In this document: one piece after another, positions 29,493 to 36,628 of the stretch
Layout: every line of letters begins with the position of its first letter
Numbering within the stretch: the stretch's first letter is position 1
NCBI GenBank assembly: GCA_002928875.1
Contig: PERO01000020.1
Coordinates: 62,001 to 126,000 of the forward strand
DNA from: Methylobacterium sp.
GTDB taxonomy: Bacteria > Pseudomonadota > Alphaproteobacteria > Rhizobiales > Beijerinckiaceae
Direction of reading: 5' to 3'
Length of the DNA: 64,000 nt
The notes under the pieces: generated by a model
The model's database searches: none
What the model saw: the letters and a program-made list of their open reading frames with translations, nothing else
Told to the model about the DNA's origin: nothing
Position numbers and translations under genes: made by a program

Positions 29493-29705
29493 TCAGTAGC
29501 GGTTGGTCTGGTAGTATTTTTTCACATGCGCGCTTTCCTGGTAGCGCGCCTTTTTCTTGTCGGCGTCGTTCTCGGTCGCCTGGGCCGGCGTCGCGACCGC
29601 GCCCGCACCGACCGCGGTGGCCGTGGCCCCGACAAGGCCGGCCCGCAGGAAGGTGCGGCGGGATTCATCCGGTCGGTCCGGACCTTTTTTCGTATCGCTC
29701 GTCAT
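29493..29705 (-). CDS. Small formate-dehydrogenase-region Tat-signal protein
   Basis: The 70-residue protein has a twin-arginine motif (SRRTFLRAGLVG, Arg16-Arg17) and hydrophobic segment up to AQA, then a short charged mature part ending KYYQTNRY. It matches the small 'formate dehydrogenase region TAT target' family, always encoded just upstream of fdhA. The function is unproven; it may help recruit or quality-control Tat export of FDH. It lies between the chaperone gene (30 bases) and fdhA (10 bases). Confidence 0.85.
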   Translation of the reverse strand: MTSDTKKGPDRPDESRRTFLRAGLVGATATAVGAGAVATPAQATENDADKKKARYQESAHVKKYYQTNRY

Positions 29706-29735
29706 TGCGATCTTCTCCCTCGGTTGCGGGCCGCT

Positions 29736-30542
29736 TCAGGCGGCATCCGGTGTTTCCTCGCCAGAAAGCGCGAAGGCCTCGCGCTCGATGGCCATGAAGA
29801 CAGATCCGAGCCGTCCGACGGCCCGGTAGAACGGTTGCGCGTCCATCTTCTCGAGATCGGCGAAGAAGCGCTCGACCCACGGTTTCAGATGGCGCTCGAA
29901 ATAGGCCTTCTCCTCGCGCGGCTCGCAGGGGATGCGGCGCGCGATGAGGCCGGACATGGTTTCCATCAGGAAGCCGAGGTGATCTTCCGGCTCCCGGAAC
30001 TCCTCGCCCCGCTCGAGGCCGAGCCGGCGCATGTCGGAGCGCACGCGCACCAGCGGCCGCTCATAGAGGAAACCGGTCTGGTAATAGGAGGCGAAGGGCA
30101 GCAATTCGCCACGCCCGACGCCGATGAACAGCGTGAAATGCTCGTGCGCGATGGCTTCGGCGCGCGTGACATCGGCAGCGGCGGCGACACCCCGCAACGC
30201 CTCGCCGAGGGGTGTATCGTCACCGCCGAGCTGGCGCAGATCGATCAGGATACGCTCGTCGGGCACGCGCAGCAGCAGGTTCGCGAACAGCAGGTAGAGT
30301 TGCGCGCGCGCTTCATCGACCGGGTCCAGCGCAACCGGCAGCGCGTCGCCTTCCTCGGAGGGATAGAGGTCCGGGCGCAGGATGTGGCGGGACACGCCGG
30401 TCGCGGCCTCGACCGCAGCGATGCGTTCGGCAGGGATGCGGGTCCACCCGGATATCGATGGCTGCGCCACGCCAAGCTTGCGCGCGAGAGCCGAAGCTCC
30501 TCCCGCAGCCTGCAACGCGGCTTGTAAACCGGCGTCCCTCAT
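29736..30542 (-). CDS. YdaS-like HTH fused to a TorD-family chaperone
   Basis: The 268-residue protein starts at 30542 (MRDAGLQAAL), with GGAGAG just upstream. Residues 1-62 are a YdaS/Cro-type helix-turn-helix: AAGGASALARKLGVAQPSIS, WTRIPAERIAAVEAATGVSR and RPDLY. Residues about 72-260 are a TorD/DmsD-type chaperone, with YYQTGFLYERPLVRVR and the EPEDHLGFLMETM signature (Glu184-Asp187-His188). TorD proteins bind Tat signal peptides and apo-molybdoenzymes; here the client should be FdhA. As first gene of the fdh operon with a DNA-binding domain, it may also regulate the operon; this is inference. No phage context accompanies the HTH. Confidence 0.88.
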   Translation of the reverse strand: MRDAGLQAALQAAGGASALARKLGVAQPSISGWTRIPAERIAAVEAATGVSRHILRPDLYPSEEGDALPVALDPVDEARAQLYLLFANLLLRVPDERILIDLRQLGGDDTPLGEALRGVAAAADVTRAEAIAHEHFTLFIGVGRGELLPFASYYQTGFLYERPLVRVRSDMRRLGLERGEEFREPEDHLGFLMETMSGLIARRIPCEPREEKAYFERHLKPWVERFFADLEKMDAQPFYRAVGRLGSVFMAIEREAFALSGEETPDAA

Positions 30543-30554
30543 TGCTCTCCGCTC

Positions 30555-30570
30555 GGCGGTATGTTCCGCC
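30555..30570. repeat. Inverted repeat in the fdh leader
   Basis: GGCGG-TATGTT-CCGCC lies 12 bases before the start of the HTH-TorD gene, close to its Shine-Dalgarno. In the minus-strand transcript it would fold into a five-base GC stem that could affect translation initiation. It could also simply be coincidental in GC-rich DNA. Confidence 0.35.
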
Positions 30571-30664
30571 TTTTGATTGTTGTCGCGCCCGGAGGGCCCT
30601 TCCACATTGTGGCGGCGAACGCCGATTGGCGGGCTGCCACAGTTTGGAATTAGTCTCATTCGCG

Positions 30665-30692
30665 AGTATAGGACATTCCTATGGCTCGGCAA
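30665..30692 (-). promoter_or_regulatory. Sigma70-type promoter of the fdh structural operon
   Basis: On the minus strand TTGCCG (30692-30687) and TATACT (30670-30665) are separated by 16 bases, a near-consensus pair. Transcription would start around 30657 and run leftwards into the HTH-TorD gene with a leader of roughly 115 bases. Confidence 0.6.
30668..30682. promoter_or_regulatory. Candidate operator overlapping the fdh promoter
   Basis: ATAGGA-CAT-TCCTAT is a perfect six-base inverted repeat with a three-base centre. It occupies the spacer and first part of the -10 element, a classic repressor position. The binding protein is unknown; the HTH-TorD fusion encoded next is a candidate. Confidence 0.5.
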
Positions 30693-30708
30693 GCCCTGCG
30701 TCGCCGCG

Positions 30709-31383
30709 TCACAGAGGCAGCGCACCGCCATGACGGCGTGGTTTTGGCGCCGAGATGTCCTCTTTTGGCACAGAATCCTCCGCAATTTCGTTTCCGTACC
30801 CGGTATCCGGTGCGGATTCCGGTAGAGCGGCCCGTTCATCGGCCGCAGGCGGGGGCACGGTATCGGCCTCTTCTTCGACTTTGGTCTGATGTAAATGTTC
30901 CGGTAGCGAAACTGTCTCCTCCTCCGCCACGACTGATTCGGGCGGCGGCTTCTTCTCGCCGATCACCTGGCGGAGCATGGCCTCGATATCGACATCCTCG
31001 CCCAGCGGCCCGAAGCCGGGCACGCCGGCGGGATCGTTGAAATCCCACTGGTAGTCGACCGGGCCGATGTAATCGCGGATCGCGGCATCCGCGCTCCACA
31101 TCTTGCGCAAGGCGGCGTTCTTCAGCGCTTCCGGCACGCCCTTCCTCAGGAACAGCGTGATGTCGCTCTCGGCGGTCAGGGTCTCGACATCCGGCAGGAG
31201 GGAGAGATCAAATTCCTCGTCCGGTTCGGGCGCGGAGAGCGCCAGTTCCGGAGCGGGTTGCGGCGCGATCGCGGGCGGCGCGGCCGGCTCGGCCGGCTTT
31301 GCGCCCTCCTCGGCGATCTCGCGCTTGCGCCGCGACCAGCGCGTGAGGAAGCCCTCCTCGCGATCCGGACCGTCCGGGCTCAT
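30709..31383 (-). CDS. DUF3306 protein of the formate dehydrogenase cluster
   Basis: The 224-residue acidic protein starts with FLTRWSRRKRE, the hallmark of DUF3306, then a Pro/Ala-rich linker. A core around residues 60-150 includes ITLFLRKGVPEALKNAALRK, DYIGPVDYQWDFNDP and GFGPL. The C-terminal 70 residues are low-complexity, Glu/Pro rich. No catalytic motif or membrane helix is visible. The family is found next to FDH genes, and its role is unknown. Its ATG overlaps the DUF3305 stop by four bases. Confidence 0.85.
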   Translation of the reverse strand: MSPDGPDREEGFLTRWSRRKREIAEEGAKPAEPAAPPAIAPQPAPELALSAPEPDEEFDLSLLPDVETLTAESDITLFLRKGVPEALKNAALRKMWSADAAIRDYIGPVDYQWDFNDPAGVPGFGPLGEDVDIEAMLRQVIGEKKPPPESVVAEEETVSLPEHLHQTKVEEEADTVPPPAADERAALPESAPDTGYGNEIAEDSVPKEDISAPKPRRHGGALPL

Positions 31384-31886
31384 TCGTCGCGCTCCCGTCC
31401 GGGCCGGCGATGGGCGAGCGCATCCGGATTGACCCGCCCGCGCTTGCGCTTGAAGAATTCGCGCTCGACATGATGGCGGTCCACGAAAGCCGCGAGTTGC
31501 GCGGCGATTTCCGCCGGCATTGGCACGGTATCGACGATATTGGAGCCTGATTCCGTGTGCGCTTCACCCTCGGCCGGGTCCGCCGTGACGGTGACGACAC
31601 TCACATAGGCATCCAGCTCGCCCATGCGCAGGACGACCCAGAGCTTCGGCTGGCCGGTGAGCAGGTTGTCGCGATAATTCGCGGTTTCCGTGGAGGCGAG
31701 CACCAGGCTCATCGCCCCGGCAAAGTAGCTCTCGTTCTCGCCCTCGCGCGCGATCAGCGTCATCGGCTCGGTCTCGGGAAGACCGGTGACCACCCGCGCG
31801 GGCACCCAGATATGGTCGATCCAGGGGCTCGCCGCCTTCTTCTTGTCCACGATGACCGCGACGGGGATGACCTCTTCGACCAGCAT
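31380..31886 (-). CDS. DUF3305 protein of the formate dehydrogenase cluster
   Basis: The 168-residue protein starts at 31886 (MLVEEVIPVAV). Blocks VIVDKKKAASPWIDHIWVPA, FAGAMSLVLASTETANYRDN, PKLWVVLRMGE and VTADPAEGEAH are those I associate with DUF3305. The C-terminus is basic (FFKRKRGRVNP). The function is unknown; it is nearly always paired with DUF3306 and FDH, as here. It follows the DUF6352 gene by four bases and overlaps DUF3306. Confidence 0.85.
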   Translation of the reverse strand: MLVEEVIPVAVIVDKKKAASPWIDHIWVPARVVTGLPETEPMTLIAREGENESYFAGAMSLVLASTETANYRDNLLTGQPKLWVVLRMGELDAYVSVVTVTADPAEGEAHTESGSNIVDTVPMPAEIAAQLAAFVDRHHVEREFFKRKRGRVNPDALAHRRPGRERDE

Positions 31887-31890
31887 GGCG

Positions 31891-32982
31891 TTATCCTTCG
31901 ACTGCGAGCGGCAGGCCCGCGACGAGGTTCTGCGGCTTGATGCGCACGAAGCGATCGGCACTCGAACCCAGCACCGCGAAACAGGCCGCTCCGCGCCTGC
32001 CGGCCTCAAGCCGCGGATGCTGGGGCAGCGTGAAGGTGAAGAGCGCGAGCACGCGGGCGGCCTCCTCCTCTTCCAGCGCTTCCCCGCGCCACACCTTGTT
32101 GGCGAGCGCGGTTCCATCCTGATCGAGCGACAGGAACCAGCCGAAATCATGGCCCGAGAACCGCTCCACGGGTGTGAACTCGATCTCGATGCCCGTGAGA
32201 TGCGCGATCCAGCGCGTCATGGCGCGGGCCATAGCGGCGCGACCACCGGCGAGATCGGTGATGTCGAGCACGAGATCATGCGCATCCGAGCGGGCGCGAT
32301 AGGTCCCGGCATTCACGTCGTTCAGCACTTCCAGCTCGGAAATCGCAGGACCGCCGAGCATCGAGAGCAGCGGCGAATGCGTGCGGTCATGTTCATGGGT
32401 CTCGATGGTCTCGGCATCGGCGAGCAGGCTGCGCCCTTCATGGAAGGTGAGGCGCTGCGGCCGGTAGAAACATTCCGCCGCGCGCAAGGTCCAGCCATCG
32501 CTCACCTCGTCGAAGGCGTTGCGCGCGATGACATGCGCGAGATGCCCCATGAAGATCACCGGCAGGCGCGGCTTGCCCTTCGTCACCAGCGCGACATAGG
32601 CCGCTTCCAGCGTGGGATGCGCCAGCAGGAGATCGCGATAGGCGAGGAAATGCCCGAGATTTTCCCGCGCATCCGCATCCGCCACCAGCGCGAGTTCATC
32701 CGCCGGCACCACGCCCCTTGGCTCCGCGAGCAGGCTCGCATGCAGGCCGCGCTCGACCGGGCAGGCTTCGTCGGGCGGCACGAGTTCGGGCCGGGCGAGA
32801 TAGGCTGCAAGGAAGGCATCGGTGAGGACGAGCCCGCCCTGCGCGTCGCGATCGACGAGGTGATGGCCGCTCGCGACCCAGAAATCGTCGTGGATCGGCG
32901 AAGCCTCGCGCGGGGCGGTCGCCGCGACCTTGTGGGAATGCGGCTGGTGGCTATGGGTTTGGTGGCTATGGCCTTGGCTCAT
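31891..32982 (-). CDS. DUF6352-like protein with His-rich N-terminus
   Basis: The 363-residue protein begins MSQGHSHQTHSHQPHSHK, six His in 18 residues, a plausible metal-binding tail. The body shows DFWVASGHHLVDRDAQGG, AYLARPELVPPDEACPVE, VADADARENLGHFLAYRDLL and VIFMGHLAHVIARNAFDE, which I recall as DUF6352. A middle part has LEVLNDVNAGTYRARSDAHD. The function is unknown. It is coupled to DUF6505 upstream (four-base overlap) and DUF3305 downstream. Its genomic association is with FDH. Confidence 0.75.
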   Translation of the reverse strand: MSQGHSHQTHSHQPHSHKVAATAPREASPIHDDFWVASGHHLVDRDAQGGLVLTDAFLAAYLARPELVPPDEACPVERGLHASLLAEPRGVVPADELALVADADARENLGHFLAYRDLLLAHPTLEAAYVALVTKGKPRLPVIFMGHLAHVIARNAFDEVSDGWTLRAAECFYRPQRLTFHEGRSLLADAETIETHEHDRTHSPLLSMLGGPAISELEVLNDVNAGTYRARSDAHDLVLDITDLAGGRAAMARAMTRWIAHLTGIEIEFTPVERFSGHDFGWFLSLDQDGTALANKVWRGEALEEEEAARVLALFTFTLPQHPRLEAGRRGAACFAVLGSSADRFVRIKPQNLVAGLPLAVEG

Positions 32983-33515
32983 CGCGCCCGACCCTCCTTC
33001 ATGAGGCCGAGGAGATCGACCTGTTCTTCCACGTCGTCCGGCTCTTCCACGAATTCGAAGACCCGACCATGCCGCTCATCCGTGCCGGGCAGCAGGGTGC
33101 GGAACCGCTCGACAATCTCGCCCGCCTCGAGGCTGCGATGGATGGCGACGAGCGTGCCGACGGCGGGCTCCGCGAGTTCGGCGGATGCGGCGATTTCCGC
33201 TTCCGCCGCCGCGCGCGCGGTTTCGAGATCGGGCGCGCCGCAATCCGCAAGAAGCTTATGCGCGAGGGCCTCCACGGCCAGGGCGCGCTCCGCTTCCGTT
33301 GCCTCCACGATGGTCGCGAGGGTGGACCAGCCGAAGCTTCCGATGCCGAGAAGGCCGGAGCGGAAGGCCGCGCGTTCCTTGCCGATCAGGGTTTCCACCG
33401 GCCGCTCCCAGAACAGGAAGGTGCCGGGCACGGCCCATTCCCCCGGCTCGGCGGCGCGGGTGAAGACAAAGGCATCGGACGGATCGAGCCGGATGGTGCG
33501 CAGCAATTTCATCAT
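32979..33515 (-). CDS. DUF6505-like protein of the formate dehydrogenase cluster
   Basis: The 178-residue protein starts at 33515 (MMKLLRTIRL) with GGAAAG four bases upstream; the reading frame to 33560 is not needed. It shows RTIRLDPSDAFVFTRAAEPG and EWAVPGTFLFWERP, a pattern I recall as DUF6505. Residues 90-120 are Ala/Glu-rich and probably helical. There is no signal peptide or known motif. It overlaps DUF6352 by four bases, indicating co-translation. Confidence 0.72.
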   Translation of the reverse strand: MMKLLRTIRLDPSDAFVFTRAAEPGEWAVPGTFLFWERPVETLIGKERAAFRSGLLGIGSFGWSTLATIVEATEAERALAVEALAHKLLADCGAPDLETARAAAEAEIAASAELAEPAVGTLVAIHRSLEAGEIVERFRTLLPGTDERHGRVFEFVEEPDDVEEQVDLLGLMKEGRAR

Positions 33516-33528
33516 GATGCTTTCCGGC

Positions 33529-34266
33529 TCAGCCGCGCGGCTCATTCTCGGCAGGATCATACCATTCCGGCGGATCGAGGCGGCTCAGCAGCGGCAGGCG
33601 CTCCGGCGCGTCGGTCGCATTGCGATGCACGAGAAGATCGCCATTCGTGTCGATGCCGCGCTTCACGTCGCCCTTCATCTTCGGCAGGCGTTCGAGATAG
33701 CGCGGACCGATGGCGCGGAAGCCCTTTTCGGCCCAGCTATCGGCTTCCACCATGAAATGCCGCGCGAAGCTCGCGGCGAATTCCTCGGGATTCCAGGCGT
33801 CGAAGCCCTCGTCGTCGAGCGTCGTCACGGTGGGCGACATCCCGATGCCGAGATCGCGCATGCCGCCCGCGCGGATCATCGCGCCGAAGACCAGCCATTC
33901 CGGCACCTCGTCCTCGCCGCACCCTTCCGGCCAGGCGATGCGCCCGCCGCCGATCAGCGCGCCATCGAAATGCAGCGTCGCGGGATAGACGAATTCGATG
34001 GGCAATTCGGGCGGCGCGATGTTCGCGAGCGTTTCGGCCAGAGCGTTCATGCCGGCAAACAGGATCTTGCGGGAAAGCCGCAAGGGCTCTTCCGGCTCCA
34101 GCACAAGCGCGAAATCGAGGAGCGCGAAGCGGCCGACATAGAACAGCGACCCCGCGCCGACCTCGGCCGCGCGCGCTTTCGCGGTTTCGAACGAATCCTC
34201 GATCTCACGCAGGCGATATGGCGTGACCAGAGGCGGAAATTTCGTCGGTTCGGCACTCGTCAGCAT
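33529..34266 (-). CDS. Biotin/lipoate-protein-ligase-like protein (DUF4444-type C-terminus)
   Basis: The 245-residue protein starts at 34266 (MLTSAEPTKF). It resembles the biotin/lipoate A/B ligase superfamily: GSLFYVGRFALLDFALVLEP, FAGMNALAETLANIAPPELP, YPATLHFDGALIGGGRIAWP and VFGAMIRA. The C-terminus (GIDTNGDLLVHRN, RLPLLSRLDPPEWYDP) looks like DUF4444. The RRxxGGG motif of LplA and the GRGRxGR motif of BirA are not seen, so it may not be a classical ligase. It is first in the DUF6505-DUF6352-DUF3305-DUF3306 unit, divergent from the Fe-S gene. Confidence 0.75.
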   Translation of the reverse strand: MLTSAEPTKFPPLVTPYRLREIEDSFETAKARAAEVGAGSLFYVGRFALLDFALVLEPEEPLRLSRKILFAGMNALAETLANIAPPELPIEFVYPATLHFDGALIGGGRIAWPEGCGEDEVPEWLVFGAMIRAGGMRDLGIGMSPTVTTLDDEGFDAWNPEEFAASFARHFMVEADSWAEKGFRAIGPRYLERLPKMKGDVKRGIDTNGDLLVHRNATDAPERLPLLSRLDPPEWYDPAENEPRG

Positions 34267-34424
34267 GCGTTCGCGGGGGCGGTCGAACCGCCCTCTCCCT
34301 CTTGTTGGCCGCCGGGGTTCTCTGGCCTTGCCCCCTTGCTTCTGCGGCCCTAGCGTTATTTGAACGAATTCCAAAGAACGACAAGGGCCGAAGGCTATGA
34401 ACCTTGGCCCGCCCCGAGGACCCG

Positions 34425-36482
34425 ATGGCCGATCTCTCTCCGACCCCGCGCAAGGGCGCCATGCTGGCGCTTTGCTCCTGCGAACGAACGTTTTCACCCG
34501 ATGAAGCCACGATCACGAAAGGCCTGAAGGCCGCCGGGCAGGAGCCGGCCGTCATCGCCTGCTCGCAGCTTTGCGGCGCGGATCGCGACCTTCTCGGCCG
34601 ATTCGCCGCCGCCAGCACGGTCACGATCGCCTGCGAGCAGGAGCAGGCCGCCTTGCGCACCGGCCTTTCCGAGGCGGGATTTCAGGGCGAAGCGCGCTTC
34701 GTGGATATCCGCGACCGCGCAGGCTGGTCGAGCGAAAGCGCGATGGCCGCCCCGAAGATGGCGGCCCTCCTCGCGACCGCCCAACTGCCTCAGCCCGCGC
34801 TGCCGTTTGTCACGATGGAAAGCCAGGGCGTGACGCTGATCTATGGCCGCGACGAGGTCGCGCTCGCAGTCGCCGCGCGCCTGGCGGATACCCTCGACAT
34901 CACCGTGATGCTCGCGAAGCCCGGCGCGGTGATGCCGCCGCGCAACCGCGATTTCCCCATCGCCTGCGGCGTGATCCGCCAGGCCAAGGGCCATCTCGGG
35001 ACCTTCGAACTGATGCTCGACGGTTTCGCGCTCGCTTCGCCCGCCTCGCGTCAGGCGCTGGCGTTCGGGCCGACGCGCAACGGCGCGCAATCCCGCTGCG
35101 ACGTGCTGATCGACCTCACCGGCGGCCAGCCGCTTTTCCACGCCGATGACTTGCGCGACGGCTATCTCCGCGCCGATCCGCGCGATGCGGTGGGGGTGGA
35201 AAAGCTCATCGCGAAGGCGCGCGACCTCGTCGGCACCTTCGACAAGCCGAAATACATCACCTTCCATGAGGAACTCTGCGCGCATTCCCGCTCGAAGATC
35301 ACGGGCTGCACGCGCTGTCTCGAGGTCTGCCCGACCGGCGCGATCAGCCCGAAAGGCGATGCGGTCGCCATCGATCCGGGCATCTGCGCGGGCTGCGGCT
35401 CCTGCGCCTCGGTCTGCCCGACGGGGGCCGCGAGCTATGCCCTGCCGGCGGCGGATGACCTGATGAAGCGCTTGCGCCTGATGCTCCGCGCCTATCGCGG
35501 CGCCGGAGGCGAGCGCCCGGTGATGCTGTTCCACGATGCGGATCACGGCCTGCCGCTGATCGACGCGCTGGCGCGTTTCGGCGAGGGTCTGCCGGCGAAC
35601 GTGATCCCCGTTGCGGTGAACGAGGTGACGCAGATCGGTCTCGAGCAGGTCGCCGCCAGCTTCGCCTATGGCGCGGCGGGCGTGGCCTTCCTCATCCGTT
35701 CGAAGCCGAAGCACGATCCCTTGCCGATCGCCAAACTCGCGAGCCTGTCGGCGGAATTGCTGCCCGCTTTGGGCTACCCCAGGGATGCGGTTTCCATCAT
35801 CTCCACCGATGATCCGGATCAGCTTCTCGCGGGCCTCGGCGCCATGCCGGCGCATGTGGTCGCGGCCGAGCCCGCGAGCTTCCTGCCCATCGGCGAGAAG
35901 CGCCCGGTGATGATGCTGGCCTTGCGCGAATGGCGCAATGTCGCGCCGGAGCGGCCGGCCCGCGTGGCCTTGCCCACCGGTTCGCCCTTCGGCACTGTGA
36001 ACGTGAAAACCGAGGGCTGCACGCTCTGCCTCGCCTGCGTCTCCGCCTGCCCGGCCTCGGCACTCACGGCCAACCCCGAGCGGCCAGAACTGCGCTTCCA
36101 GGAAGACCTCTGCGTGCAATGCGGCCTCTGCCAGGCGACCTGCCCGGAAAAGGTCATCAGCATCACCCCGCAGATCGATTTCGAGCGCATCAACGCCGCG
36201 CCGGTGACGCTGAAGGAGGAGGAGCCCTACCCGTGCGACCATTGCGGGAAGCTCTTCGGCACGAAATCCACCATTGAGCGCATCAAGGCGAAGCTCGCGG
36301 GACAGCACTGGATGTATTCCGGTGCGAATGCCGATCGCGCCAAGCTCATCGGCTATTGCGACGATTGCCGCGTGGAGGCGATGACCAATTCGGGCTTCGA
36401 CCCCTATGCCGGCACGCCCCGGCCGCGCGTGCGCACCACCGAGGATTACATCCGCGAGAACCCGGAAGATAAGTTGAACTGA
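34425..36482 (+). CDS. Multi-cluster 4Fe-4S protein of the formate dehydrogenase cluster
   Basis: The 685-residue protein starts at ATG 34425 with GAGGA five bases upstream. An N-terminal region has LALCSCERTF and ACSQLCGAD. Around residue 290 two ferredoxin motifs occur (CTRCLEVCPTGAI, CAGCGSCASVCP) and around 530 two more (CTLCLACVSACP, CVQCGLCQATCP). Near the end, CDHC (about 603) and CDDC (about 645) could form a zinc or further cluster site. No FAD or membrane motif is seen. It is probably a cytosolic electron-transfer protein linked to FDH; the partner is unknown. It is divergent from the ligase-like gene. Confidence 0.85.
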   Translation: MADLSPTPRKGAMLALCSCERTFSPDEATITKGLKAAGQEPAVIACSQLCGADRDLLGRFAAASTVTIACEQEQAALRTGLSEAGFQGEARFVDIRDRAGWSSESAMAAPKMAALLATAQLPQPALPFVTMESQGVTLIYGRDEVALAVAARLADTLDITVMLAKPGAVMPPRNRDFPIACGVIRQAKGHLGTFELMLDGFALASPASRQALAFGPTRNGAQSRCDVLIDLTGGQPLFHADDLRDGYLRADPRDAVGVEKLIAKARDLVGTFDKPKYITFHEELCAHSRSKITGCTRCLEVCPTGAISPKGDAVAIDPGICAGCGSCASVCPTGAASYALPAADDLMKRLRLMLRAYRGAGGERPVMLFHDADHGLPLIDALARFGEGLPANVIPVAVNEVTQIGLEQVAASFAYGAAGVAFLIRSKPKHDPLPIAKLASLSAELLPALGYPRDAVSIISTDDPDQLLAGLGAMPAHVVAAEPASFLPIGEKRPVMMLALREWRNVAPERPARVALPTGSPFGTVNVKTEGCTLCLACVSACPASALTANPERPELRFQEDLCVQCGLCQATCPEKVISITPQIDFERINAAPVTLKEEEPYPCDHCGKLFGTKSTIERIKAKLAGQHWMYSGANADRAKLIGYCDDCRVEAMTNSGFDPYAGTPRPRVRTTEDYIRENPEDKLN

Positions 36483-36524
36483 CAAAAACCGTCTCACGCC
36501 GAGGCGGGCGGGGACAGGTTCCAC

Positions 36525-36622
36525 GTGTCATTCCCGAGCGAGCGCAGCACGGAGCGGGAATTCAGGTCGCTCGTGTCATCATGGATTCCCGCTCGCGCCT
36601 CGCGGCGCGTCGGCAATGACAC
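36525..36622. repeat. Dispersed palindromic (REP-like) intergenic repeat
   Basis: GTGTCATT at 36525-36532 and AATGACAC at 36615-36622 are inverted ends; inside, GAGCGGGAATTCAG and TGGATTCCCGCTC form a second inverted pair. This ~98-base structure, between the Fe-S gene and the WD40-cytochrome gene, has the form of the dispersed intergenic repeats common in alphaproteobacterial genomes. A different family occurs at 55.6 and 56.5 kb. Confidence 0.7.
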
Positions 36623-36628
36623 CCGGCG

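Noticed and set aside
26192..29797. A 1201-residue + strand reading frame opposite fdhA
   Set aside because: It is a shadow of the GC-rich FDH alpha gene; the translation is His/Arg-rich with no family resemblance, while the minus strand encodes a complete FDH.
30369..30542. YdaS-like HTH as a phage or toxin-antitoxin remnant
   Set aside because: It is fused in frame to a TorD chaperone, with no toxin, integrase or phage gene around it.
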